Assembly (NCBI GenBank): GCA_021736385.1
Contig: JAIPFY010000009.1
Coordinates: 1 to 63,736 of the forward strand
Direction of reading: 5' to 3'
Length of the DNA stretch: 63,736 nt
DNA from: Spirochaetia bacterium
Lineage (GTDB): Bacteria > Spirochaetota > Spirochaetia > CAKZLE01
Shown here: positions 8,003 to 15,380 of the stretch, piece after piece
Numbering within the stretch: position 1 is the stretch's first letter
Layout of the letters: each line of letters starts with the position of its first letter
Program-made: the position numbers and the translations under genes
Notes under the pieces: model-generated
Database searches by the model: none
Told to the model about the DNA's origin: nothing
What the model saw: the letters and a program-made list of their open reading frames with translations, nothing else

Positions 8003-8151
8003 CCGATCCCTATGCAGGCAAGGCAGAGGTTGATGCTCTTCTGATAGATCTCTGTCGCCTCACCGCGAAGTATACCGGCAATGATACCTGAGACGGCCAG
8101 GATCAGGATGGTGACAGGTAGCAATGCCCGTATGTTCACTCGTCTGTTCAT
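7999..8151 (-). CDS. small CxxC membrane protein, CD1871A-like
   Basis: A 50-residue protein. A basic start (MNRRVNIR) is followed by one hydrophobic helix (about residues 9-28), a short polar stretch and a terminal CLAC motif (C43-x2-C46). Tiny CxxC membrane proteins of this type, known as the CD1871A family, typically sit directly upstream of a 4Fe-4S polyferredoxin, as here. The stop codon overlaps the start of the polyferredoxin gene. The function is unknown; it may be a redox subunit or assembly factor for that protein. A promoter with its -10 seven bases before the ATG suggests a leaderless message. Confidence 0.8.
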   Translation of the reverse strand: MNRRVNIRALLPVTILILAVSGIIAGILRGEATEIYQKSINLCLACIGIG

Positions 8152-8158
8152 ACCTGAC

Positions 8159-8187
8159 AGTATATAATCTCAGAGATATCCTGTACA
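8159..8187 (-). promoter_or_regulatory. promoter of the CxxC/polyferredoxin pair
   Basis: On the minus strand TGTACA (8187-8182), a 17-base spacer and TATACT (8164-8159) end seven bases before the ATG at 8151. No ribosome-binding site fits between them, so translation probably begins on a leaderless transcript. Confidence 0.5.
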
Positions 8188-8193
8188 GAAAAA

Positions 8194-8218
8194 AGAAGCC
8201 GGGGTACCTCTGGCTTCT
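8194..8218 (-). terminator. leftward intrinsic terminator upstream of the CxxC gene
   Basis: AGAAGCC (8194-8200) and GGCTTCT (8212-8218) form a 7-bp stem. On the minus strand it is followed by six T residues. It lies just upstream of the CxxC-gene promoter, in a gap where no minus-strand gene ends. It would stop antisense transcription coming from uup and insulate the promoter. Confidence 0.55.
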
Positions 8219-8277
8219 GATGTACAGCAGCAGGTGAGCATAATCACAGATACTGCACTCCGGTGATCATTGATTCC

Positions 8278-8306
8278 TTGTCCAAAGGTCTTCCTTTCGG
8301 TATGAT
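8278..8306 (+). promoter_or_regulatory. uup promoter, apparently leaderless
   Basis: TTGTCC (8278-8283), a 17-base spacer and TATGAT (8301-8306) end nine bases before the uup ATG. Transcription would begin at or within three bases of the start codon, and no ribosome-binding site is present. Confidence 0.55.
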
Positions 8307-8315
8307 AGGCCACAC

Positions 8316-10190
8316 ATGAACCTCATATCGATAGAACAGATAGCAAAGACCTTGAACGATGATCCGCTCTTCAGCGGGGTCTCTCTGGGCGTGGACGAAG
8401 GGGCTCGTATCGGGCTCATCGGAAAGAATGGTACCGGGAAGTCCACGTTCCTCCGGATCCTCACCGGTGAGCTGGAACCTGACGAAGGGACCATAGCACG
8501 GAACAACCTGCTGCGGGTCAGTATCCTCGAACAGGTCCCCACAGCCCCTCCGGAGACTACCCTTCGGGAGTATCTCTATCTCGGCAGCGGAGTGTGCCTG
8601 GAGATCCTTCGTGCGTATCATGCTGCGATGGCTGAGTATGAGCATCATGATGCTCATGCGCGAAGAGTAGCAGAACTCACTGAGCAGATGGATCAGGAAC
8701 AGTGCTGGTCCATCGAGCATGAATACCTCTCAAGGCTCTCTGAACTGGGGATCGAGGAACTCGATCGGCCGATGGGAGAACTCTCAGGGGGGATGCTCAA
8801 GAAAGCAGCCCTTGCCAGAGCCTTGTCGACACACCCCAATCTGCTCATCCTTGATGAACCGACGAACCACCTTGACATCAGTACCATCGAATGGCTTGAG
8901 AACTACCTTACCAACTCTACGATGGGATTCATCATGGTCACGCACGACCGGTACTTCCTCGATGCGGTGTGCAGTTCGATCTTTGAGCTTGATGATCAGA
9001 AGATCTATGTGTATGAAGGGAACTATTCGACGTTCCTCGAACGCCGTGAACAGCGGATGCTCGAGCAGCAGCGTTATCAGGATAAACTGGCCAACATCCT
9101 GCGGACTGAACGCGAGTGGCTGCTCAGAGGACCGAAAGCCCGTACCACGAAGAACAAGGGACGCATCCAGCGTGCCTATGACCTCATGGACCAGCAGGTG
9201 CAGAGTCAGCAGGCTCAGGCACAGTTCAGTTCTTCTGACCGGAGATTGGGGAACAAGGTGCTGGAGCTCAAAGGCATCACCAAATCCTATGGGGATACGA
9301 TGGTGGTCTCTCCGTTCAGCTACAGTTTCAAGCGTGGGGAGCGCATAGGTATCGTCGGACCCAACGGTTCCGGGAAGACCACCTTCCTCGATATGATCAG
9401 CGGCAGGTTGCCTGCGACCGGCGGTAGTGTGGAGCTCGGGGTCAATACGGTCTTCGGCTATTATGATCAGATGAGCAGACCGCTGAAAGACGAGATGACT
9501 GTCCTTGCGTTCATGGAAGAGATCGCAGACCTGGTCACTTTGGATGACGGGGGACGGATCCCTGCAGCCAGATTCCTCGAACGGTTCGGATTCCCCACCC
9601 GCATGCATCGGGTGGAGATCGGGCGCCTGTCCGGAGGCGAGAAGCGCCGTCTGTATCTGGTGAGCATCCTGATCAGACACCCGAACTTCCTCATCCTCGA
9701 TGAGCCGACCAACGATCTTGACCTCGATACGATGCGCAGGCTCGAGGAGTATGTGCAGACCTTCTCAGGAGCTCTTCTGGTGGTATCGCATGATCGTGCG
9801 TTCCTCGATCGCACCACCGATTATCTGTTCGTCTTCGATGGTTCAGGCTCCATCCTCGGTGTCAGCGGGAGCTACAGTGATTACCGCGCCTATATCGATC
9901 AGGTGCAGGAAGAGCAGAAGGCTGCATCGGTACAGGAGAAGAGAGCCCGTCCGGTCAAGAGAGAGAAGAAGGGCCTCACCTTCAAGGAGAAGCAGGAGTA
10001 CGAAGGGCTTCTTGAAGAGATCGATGCCCTGGAGGAGCAGAAGGCTTCACTTGAAGAGCTCTTCTGTGATCCCCTGCTGGACCCGGATCGACTGCACCGT
10101 GCACAAAAGCAGTACCGGGAGCTCGAGGGACTGATCCCTGAGAAGCTCGAACGGTGGGAGTACCTGGCTGACCTTGACGAGAACGGCTAG
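8316..10190 (+). CDS. uup: ABC-F family ATPase, Uup-like
   Basis: A soluble 624-residue protein with two ABC ATPase domains and no membrane segments. The first domain has Walker A GKNGTGKS, signature LSGGM and Walker B LLILDEPTNHLD. The second has GPNGSGKT, LSGGEKRR and FLILDEPTNDLD. The C-terminal 80 residues are charged and predicted coiled coil, as in Uup, which links this ABC-F subgroup to ribosome- or DNA-structure-related functions. Other ABC-F members (EttA, YheS or antibiotic-resistance types) are alternatives, but the C-terminal coiled coil favours Uup. It stands alone between divergent neighbours. Confidence 0.88.
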   Translation: MNLISIEQIAKTLNDDPLFSGVSLGVDEGARIGLIGKNGTGKSTFLRILTGELEPDEGTIARNNLLRVSILEQVPTAPPETTLREYLYLGSGVCLEILRAYHAAMAEYEHHDAHARRVAELTEQMDQEQCWSIEHEYLSRLSELGIEELDRPMGELSGGMLKKAALARALSTHPNLLILDEPTNHLDISTIEWLENYLTNSTMGFIMVTHDRYFLDAVCSSIFELDDQKIYVYEGNYSTFLERREQRMLEQQRYQDKLANILRTEREWLLRGPKARTTKNKGRIQRAYDLMDQQVQSQQAQAQFSSSDRRLGNKVLELKGITKSYGDTMVVSPFSYSFKRGERIGIVGPNGSGKTTFLDMISGRLPATGGSVELGVNTVFGYYDQMSRPLKDEMTVLAFMEEIADLVTLDDGGRIPAARFLERFGFPTRMHRVEIGRLSGGEKRRLYLVSILIRHPNFLILDEPTNDLDLDTMRRLEEYVQTFSGALLVVSHDRAFLDRTTDYLFVFDGSGSILGVSGSYSDYRAYIDQVQEEQKAASVQEKRARPVKREKKGLTFKEKQEYEGLLEEIDALEEQKASLEELFCDPLLDPDRLHRAQKQYRELEGLIPEKLERWEYLADLDENG

Positions 10191-10194
10191 AGGG

Positions 10195-10226
10195 GCAGGG
10201 GAAGCTGGTCTGAGCCAGTCCCCTGC
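10195..10226 (+). terminator. stem-loop after uup
   Basis: GCAGGGGA and TCCCCTGC pair around an inner CTGG/CCAG stem with a two-base bulge, starting five bases past the uup stop. There is no T-run after it, so it is either a weak terminator or an mRNA-stabilising hairpin. Confidence 0.4.
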
Positions 10227-10290
10227 AGCGATGGAGGGGAATCCCTTCGTTGGGAAGCTTCCGGGCTTCAGGATTCGGTGAGGATACGAT

Positions 10291-11223
10291 ATGATTCTCA
10301 GTATCAGCAGAAGAACAGACATCCCCGCATGCTACAGCCCGTGGCTGTCCAACAGATTCAAGGAAGGGGTGGTCTATGTCCGAAACCCCTATGACCGTCA
10401 TCTGGTCTCCTCGGTGGATCTGCATCGCTCGGTGGATGGGATCGTCTTCTGGAGTAAGGACCCGAGGCCGATGTTCGAGTACCTGCCGCAGTTCGATCTG
10501 ATACCCTTCTATGTGCAGTTCACCCTCAACGGCTACGGCAGGGAGCTCGAACCGCATGTCCCTGACCCGGTACAGCTGCTTGAGACCTTCAGAGTGCTTT
10601 CTGATCGGATTGGACCCCATCGGGTCATCTGGCGTTACGATCCGGTGATCATCACCGATGAGTACACCTGCGCATACCACAAACAGACCTTCGATACGCT
10701 TGCCGCTGCCCTCCAGGGATATACGGAGACCTGTGTGATCAGTTTCCTTGATATAGGGCGGAAGAACCGGCAGCAGATGCAGGCTGCGGGGGTACAGGAG
10801 ATCACCACCGACCGGGTCCTCGAGCTCGCTTCGTTCATGGCCGACAGCGGAGCCTCACACGGGATGACGATCCAAAGCTGCGCAGAACCGTACGATCTCT
10901 CCTCTGTCGGCATCAGCCATGGTGCCTGTATCGATACGCGACTGCTCGAGCGTATCGGCGGCTACCGTCTCGATATCGGGAAGGATCCCCATCAGCGCAA
11001 GCTGTGCGGCTGTGCCACCAGTATCGATATCGGCAGCTATGATACCTGCACGCACCTATGCACCTACTGCTATGCCAATTCCGGCAGCGATGTCGTCTTC
11101 ACCAACCATGCACGCCACCACGTCTCTTCCCCCCTGCTCATAGGGGAGCTCGGGCCGAAGGACCGGGTGGTCCCCAGGAAGTGCAGCTCATCAAGGATCC
11201 TGCAGGGAGATCTGGGGCTGTAG
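10291..11223 (+). CDS. DUF1848 family protein
   Basis: A 310-residue protein of the DUF1848 family, recognised by its start (ISRRTDIPACYSPW), the FWSKDP and FTLNGYG motifs, and a C-terminal cysteine cluster (CGC, then CTHLCTYCYAN) that resembles a radical SAM or Fe-S site although it lies near the C-terminus. The family is widespread but uncharacterised; the cysteine pattern suggests Fe-S chemistry. GGTGAGG about nine bases before the ATG supports the start. No operon partner is evident. Confidence 0.8.
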   Translation: MILSISRRTDIPACYSPWLSNRFKEGVVYVRNPYDRHLVSSVDLHRSVDGIVFWSKDPRPMFEYLPQFDLIPFYVQFTLNGYGRELEPHVPDPVQLLETFRVLSDRIGPHRVIWRYDPVIITDEYTCAYHKQTFDTLAAALQGYTETCVISFLDIGRKNRQQMQAAGVQEITTDRVLELASFMADSGASHGMTIQSCAEPYDLSSVGISHGACIDTRLLERIGGYRLDIGKDPHQRKLCGCATSIDIGSYDTCTHLCTYCYANSGSDVVFTNHARHHVSSPLLIGELGPKDRVVPRKCSSSRILQGDLGL

Positions 11224-11649
11224 GGGGAGAGCTCTGTCTCTGTCAGTTCTTCTGCAAAACAAGCAGTGCTGATTGGTCTTTGAAGGCGTATGCCGCCTGT
11301 CTGTCTAATCCGTGACCTGCCTGCACATCAGGTTGATTTCATTCAGTATCTTCCGTGGAATCTATCTTCTGGCTTGAAGGCACAGATGAGCGTCGATACC
11401 AAAACGAGATACAGGGACCCTGCTTTGCATCGCTTGGATGAGTCGTTGCAACCTTGGGACACGTTCGTTCGCTGACCCTCTTTCAGAGCATCGGCTGATT
11501 CTCTGAGAGTCGTACAGATCTTGAAGAGTCATTACCTGTGTCCAGGCTGTATAGGGTTTGGTGTTCACTAAGCATATCAAGACAAGAAGGCGTGCGAAAC
11601 TTGGTCTTCAGGTTGTGTCCTATGGCCGTCACATGTACACAAAACATAA
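11224..11649. other. intergenic stretch without a supported gene
   Basis: About 430 bases between DUF1848 and the tRNA-Cys terminator. Only short frames are present (for example about 70 codons on the minus strand at 11362-11580). They lack ribosome-binding sites and recognisable motifs. The stretch might be decayed DNA next to a tRNA, but I see no transposase motif, inverted repeat or attachment-site duplication. Confidence 0.5.
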
Positions 11650-11686
11650 AAACAGCCATACGTTCTTATTGAAGATATGGCTGTTT
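11650..11686 (-). terminator. terminator of tRNA-Cys
   Basis: AAACAGCCATA (11650-11660) and TATGGCTGTTT (11676-11686) form an 11-bp stem with a 15-base loop, 48 bases past the tRNA 3' end. On the minus strand it runs into a T-rich tract (TTTTTATGTTTT). Confidence 0.7.
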
Positions 11687-11733
11687 GTAACGTATAAATT
11701 CTTTTATTGTAAAAAATCATACGAACGTCCAGA

Positions 11734-11805
11734 AGGCGCCGACCGGATTCGAACCGGTGCATGAAGGTTTTGCAGACCTCTCCCTTACCACTTGGGTACG
11801 GCGCC
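11734..11805 (-). tRNA. tRNA-Cys (GCA)
   Basis: A 72-base cloverleaf on the minus strand. The acceptor stem is GGCGCCG/CGGCGCC with discriminator T, as expected for cysteine tRNA. The D-stem is CCC/GGG, the anticodon stem GAGGT/ACCTT with loop CTGCAAA (anticodon GCA), and the T-arm CCGGTTCGAATCCGG. The 3' CCA is not encoded and must be added after transcription. Confidence 0.97.
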
Positions 11806-11880
11806 ATGTGGAACATAACATAGCAGAAAACCTTTTTAAGTTCAAGATAGTGTGCTATGTTTCTGTGAAGATGGTATGCC

Positions 11881-13218
11881 ATGGATGAACCGAAGGTGCT
11901 GCTGATGCAGCCGCCCATATATGATTTTGCCCTGTATGATCTCTTCTTCAAGCCGTATGGGCTGCTTCGCATCGGGAAGTGGCTGCAGCAGAACGGGTAC
12001 GGGATCTCCTATCTCAACGCCCTTGACTGGCATGACCGGGCATCTATCAGTGCTCTCGGACGGGTGAGACGATCAGCTCATGGTACCGGGAAGTTCTTCA
12101 GAGTGCCGGCTGACCTCCCTGCGCACATCCCACCGATCAGAAAGCAGTACAGCCGATACGGCATCCTCCCTCAGAGCATCTGTGCTGCACTGAAGGAGTC
12201 CCGACCTGATCTGGTCTTCATCACCACGGGGATGACCTACTGGTACGAGGGGGTAACAGAAGCTGTTGCCCTGGTGCGCGAACAGGCCCCTGAGGCGAAG
12301 GTCCTGCTCGGGGGGATCTATGCCACCCTCATGGCCGAGCATGCCCTGCAGGTCACCGGAGCTGATGCGGTGATCACCGGTGATGGCCGGCAGCAGCTGC
12401 AGGAGGTCCTGGGATCCTGGGGGTTCCCGGTCCCTGATGGACCGATCCCGCTGCAGCCGCTGCTGCTTGATGCGGCATGGGAAGATGCAGCAGGGGTTCT
12501 CAGGCTGAATACCGGCTGTCCCCTTCACTGTGACTACTGTGCCTCGGATCTGATCACTCCGGTCTTTCAACGGGGAGACCCGCATGAGGGGTTCGAGCTG
12601 CTCATGGAGATGAGAAGACGGTTCGGGATCAGGCATATCGGCTTCTATGATGATGCTCTGCTGATGCACAGTGACAGGGTGTTCAAACCGTTTCTGGAGC
12701 TGGTCATACGAAGCGGGTTGGACTGGAAGTTCTATACCCCGAACGCTGTCCATATCAAGCTGATCGATCGAGAGGTCGCGGAGCTCATGAGCAGATCAGG
12801 CTTTCAGGAGGTCAGGATGGGCTACGAATCCTCATCGACCGAGTTCCATGAGGCTCATGACCATAAGTTCGATCACGGGGATCTCCATCGTGCGGTCTCG
12901 CTGCTCAAAGGGGCAGGGTTCACCAGAGGCTCCCTCCCTGTCTATATCCTGGCAGGACTTCCCGGACAGAGTATGAGGGATGTGATGGGATCGGTGAACG
13001 CAGCGGGGCGTGCAGGACTGTCTGCATCGATCGCTGAGTTCTCACCGGTACCCGGGACACCTGCGTGGGAACTGGCATGTGAACAGTCACGGTATCCGAT
13101 ACGGACCGAGCCTCTGTTTCATAATAACAGCTTTCAGGTGACTGCCTGGGATGGTCTGACGCGTGAGGATATGCAGCAGCTCAAGCTGGCAGCTCGAGCT
13201 ACCAGATCACAGAGGTGA
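11881..13218 (+). CDS. B12-binding-domain radical SAM protein
   Basis: A 445-residue radical SAM enzyme. The N-terminal 190 residues form a cobalamin-binding-like domain (begins KVLLMQPPIYDFALYD, later VLLGGIYATLMAEHA). A radical SAM core follows, with the cluster motif TGCPLHCDYC near residue 215. This architecture covers many methyltransferases and ring-modifying enzymes, so no substrate is assigned. A typical DxHxxG motif of functional B12 binding is not evident, so cobalamin use is uncertain. The stop codon abuts the end of the convergent DUF134 gene. Confidence 0.8.
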   Translation: MDEPKVLLMQPPIYDFALYDLFFKPYGLLRIGKWLQQNGYGISYLNALDWHDRASISALGRVRRSAHGTGKFFRVPADLPAHIPPIRKQYSRYGILPQSICAALKESRPDLVFITTGMTYWYEGVTEAVALVREQAPEAKVLLGGIYATLMAEHALQVTGADAVITGDGRQQLQEVLGSWGFPVPDGPIPLQPLLLDAAWEDAAGVLRLNTGCPLHCDYCASDLITPVFQRGDPHEGFELLMEMRRRFGIRHIGFYDDALLMHSDRVFKPFLELVIRSGLDWKFYTPNAVHIKLIDREVAELMSRSGFQEVRMGYESSSTEFHEAHDHKFDHGDLHRAVSLLKGAGFTRGSLPVYILAGLPGQSMRDVMGSVNAAGRAGLSASIAEFSPVPGTPAWELACEQSRYPIRTEPLFHNNSFQVTAWDGLTREDMQQLKLAARATRSQR

Positions 13219-13692
13219 TCAGGACTTGTCGGTCGCAAGAGGCTCATCAGGGGCTTTGGCGCCTCTGGGGCCATTGTTCTTGTTCCCGTGTCGATGACGA
13301 CCGGGTACATCACAGGCAGGACAACGTACGCCCTTCTGGTCTTCATGCTGCATGGTCCTCCAGCTTCTGCCGCAGCCTTTGCAGATCCTTCTTCGTTCAT
13401 AGTCTATCTCGAAATCGCCGCCCTCGATCAGCAGCATCTTTCCCTGCAGCAGGGCCTCAGCGCACTTCTGACGGGCCATCGCGACGATGTTCCCGAAGGT
13501 CTGTCTGGAGACTTCCATGAGTTGTGCAGCCTCTTCCTGATACAGACCTTCAAAGTCAGCAAGACGCAGAGCTTCCAGCTCATCGAGCGTGAGTGTTATG
13601 GTCTCCAGTTCATTGAAGGGGATCCCTGCAGGTTTGAACAGATCGAACGGTGGTGCTCCGAAGATCTTCCTGTTCTTTCTCGGTCTAGGCAT
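13219..13692 (-). CDS. DUF134 family predicted DNA-binding protein
   Basis: A 157-residue protein with the DUF134 signature: an MPRPRK start, LDELEALRLADFEGLYQEEAA and a sigma-region-4-like helix-turn-helix (MEVSRQTFGNIVAMAR, about residues 58-75). The C-terminal tail has CxxC pairs (CKGCG, CPACD) that could bind zinc, then a charged end. DUF134 proteins are presumed regulators and often lie near radical SAM or Fe-S genes. AAGGAG is six bases before the ATG. A 22-base perfect inverted repeat covers its own -10 region, suggesting autoregulation. Confidence 0.8.
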   Translation of the reverse strand: MPRPRKNRKIFGAPPFDLFKPAGIPFNELETITLTLDELEALRLADFEGLYQEEAAQLMEVSRQTFGNIVAMARQKCAEALLQGKMLLIEGGDFEIDYERRRICKGCGRSWRTMQHEDQKGVRCPACDVPGRHRHGNKNNGPRGAKAPDEPLATDKS

Positions 13693-13702
13693 GTAAGCTC
13701 CT

Positions 13703-13747
13703 TATGATCACTACTCTGATCATACTCTATCTGCCTGCTTTTGTAAA
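13703..13747 (-). promoter_or_regulatory. DUF134 promoter with inverted-repeat operator
   Basis: TTTACA (13747-13742), a 17-base spacer and TATGAT (13724-13719) form a promoter on the minus strand. The -10 is one arm of a perfect inverted repeat, TATGATCA (13703-13710) and TGATCATA (13717-13724), with a six-base spacer. A dimeric repressor here would cover the -10 and start site; DUF134 itself is the obvious candidate. Confidence 0.6.
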
Positions 13748-14137
13748 CTGAGCATCCCTGCAGGTAACTTCCCTCGTGGCAATCAGATCTACCTCGATAC
13801 CGAGCGGATCCCTGCAGATGAGATCCCCGATATGACAGGGAGCCTCCACCTGCAGCGTGCTGATGAACCTCATGAGCTTCTCGATCACATCTTTCGGTAC
13901 CGGTACGCTGGTGCGGACGCTGACAAGGGGATCCCTGCCTCCGAGGACTCTGACACTGGTACATACGGTGCGCATCGGATGGAGGATCTCCTGTTCGACC
14001 CACTGGACCCCTTTGGGACAGCGGGCAAAGCTGATTCGAGAGATCTTCCGGTCCTGTGGATCATACTGCACTTCGATCCTGCAGCTGTTCGGGCAGATGA
14101 TGCAGGTCATGATCTCTGTGACTTCATGTTCGCACAC
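13727..14137 (-). CDS. DUF1667 family protein, partner of FAD oxidoreductases
   Basis: A 136-residue protein with an N-terminal cysteine motif (CIICPNSC) and a later cysteine in RCPKG. This is the DUF1667 pattern, usually the last gene of glpA/glpO-like oxidoreductase operons and likely an Fe-S electron-transfer subunit. It overlaps the preceding oxidoreductase gene by 14 bases, so it is part of that operon. The start at ATG 14137 is a choice; an internal ATG at MTCIICPNSC (residue 10) is possible. Confidence 0.78.
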   Translation of the reverse strand: MCEHEVTEIMTCIICPNSCRIEVQYDPQDRKISRISFARCPKGVQWVEQEILHPMRTVCTSVRVLGGRDPLVSVRTSVPVPKDVIEKLMRFISTLQVEAPCHIGDLICRDPLGIEVDLIATREVTCRDAQFTKAGR

Positions 14138-15380
14138 AGTGCACCTCCACGCTGGTATCTGCAGCCGTCTCAGAGAGATCCAGCGGTATCTGGATCATCT
14201 CAGAGGGCTGCACGTACGGCAGCTGCTGCCGGTATATGAGCTCGGACCCAGATCTGATCTGGATCGTGACATCCTCCATCGGTTTTCTCACCCGGCAGCT
14301 GAGCAGTGTCGAACCCTGAGCTGACATGCTCTGCGGCAGAACATACCGGATGCCCTCTCCTGCCTGCAGGGTGATGGTCTTGCGTTTCTCTGCCCGTTCG
14401 CCTCGAAGATACGCCGCTGCACAGGTTCCTGCATGGGCTGCCTCCTGTGATACCAGATCCACCACATCGTGCACCTGCAGCACGTTACCGCAGGCGAACA
14501 GACCGGGTACGCTGGTCATCAGGTGCTCATCCACTGCAGGACCTCCAGTGACCGGGTCCATGACAGCATCCAGTGACCGGGTGAGTTCGTTCTCGGGGAT
14601 CAGGCCGACAGACAGGAGGATGGTGTCACAGGGGATGTGTGTCGATCGTGTCGTATCGAGCAGGCCGTCCCTGCCGACCGGGGCGATGAGTGCACCGGTC
14701 ACCCGATCGGTCCCGAGGATCTCAACGATCCCGGTCTCGAGATACAGCGGGATCGAGAAGTCCGTCAGGCACTGGCGGATGTTTCGATCCAGTCCTCCGG
14801 GATAGGGCTGTATCTCAGTCACCGCAGCGACCGAACCGCCTTCAAGGGTGACTCTCCTTGCCATGATCAGACCGATATCACCGGAGCCGATGATAAGGAA
14901 TCGTGACCCGGTCATGATGTTCTGCATGTTCGTCAGCCGTTGAGCGGTCCCTGCGGTATAGATACCCGCAGGACGGGTCCCAGGAAGGCTGATCGCGCCG
15001 GCGGTCCGCTCCCTGCAGCCCATGGCCAGGATCACCGCAGCTGCTGTGATCACCGAGATGAGCCCTGTGGTCATGGTATGCAGTGCAAAACCGCTCTCTG
15101 TACGCTCTATGCTCGAAACGTAGGTATCGGTGAGGAGCTCTACCCCTGCATCCCGGCAGGCAAGTTCGTCAATATGGGCATACTCGCCTCCGGTCAGGGC
15201 GCAGTCGAAGCGTTGAAGACCGAACCCGTCATGGATGCACTGGTTGAGGATGCCTCCGGCACGGTCATCCCGTTCGATGATGATGACCGCAGCACCGGCA
15301 CTTCTGGCAGCAGCAGCTGCCGCCAGTCCTGCAGGACCTGCACCGATCACGGCAATATCGACATGCTGCAGCTGTCTCAT
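14124..15380 (-). CDS. NAD(P)/FAD-dependent oxidoreductase
   Basis: A pyridine-nucleotide-disulfide-like flavoprotein of about 418 residues. It has an N-terminal FAD motif GAGPAGLAAA, a second Rossmann motif GSGDIGLIMA near the middle for NAD(P)H, and a late FACGNVLQVHD segment that contacts FAD. The open frame extends 46 codons further upstream, but that part overlaps the neighbour. ATG 15380 overlaps its stop as ATGA and matches the family N-terminus. It probably shuttles electrons between NAD(H) and the BFD-containing dehydrogenase upstream, with DUF1667 as third subunit. Confidence 0.82.
   Translation of the reverse strand: MRQLQHVDIAVIGAGPAGLAAAAAARSAGAAVIIIERDDRAGGILNQCIHDGFGLQRFDCALTGGEYAHIDELACRDAGVELLTDTYVSSIERTESGFALHTMTTGLISVITAAAVILAMGCRERTAGAISLPGTRPAGIYTAGTAQRLTNMQNIMTGSRFLIIGSGDIGLIMARRVTLEGGSVAAVTEIQPYPGGLDRNIRQCLTDFSIPLYLETGIVEILGTDRVTGALIAPVGRDGLLDTTRSTHIPCDTILLSVGLIPENELTRSLDAVMDPVTGGPAVDEHLMTSVPGLFACGNVLQVHDVVDLVSQEAAHAGTCAAAYLRGERAEKRKTITLQAGEGIRYVLPQSMSAQGSTLLSCRVRKPMEDVTIQIRSGSELIYRQQLPYVQPSEMIQIPLDLSETAADTSVEVHCVRT

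Noticed and set aside
8194-8218. Riboswitch or attenuator in the leader of the CxxC gene
   Set aside because: The promoter lies downstream of the hairpin, so the hairpin would not be in that transcript.
10227-10290. Second stem-loop after uup as an RNA gene
   Set aside because: Pairing is imperfect and there is no promoter or known RNA motif.
11224-11733. Integrated element or IS scar beside tRNA-Cys
   Set aside because: No integrase, transposase motif, terminal inverted repeat or duplicated tRNA 3' end could be seen.
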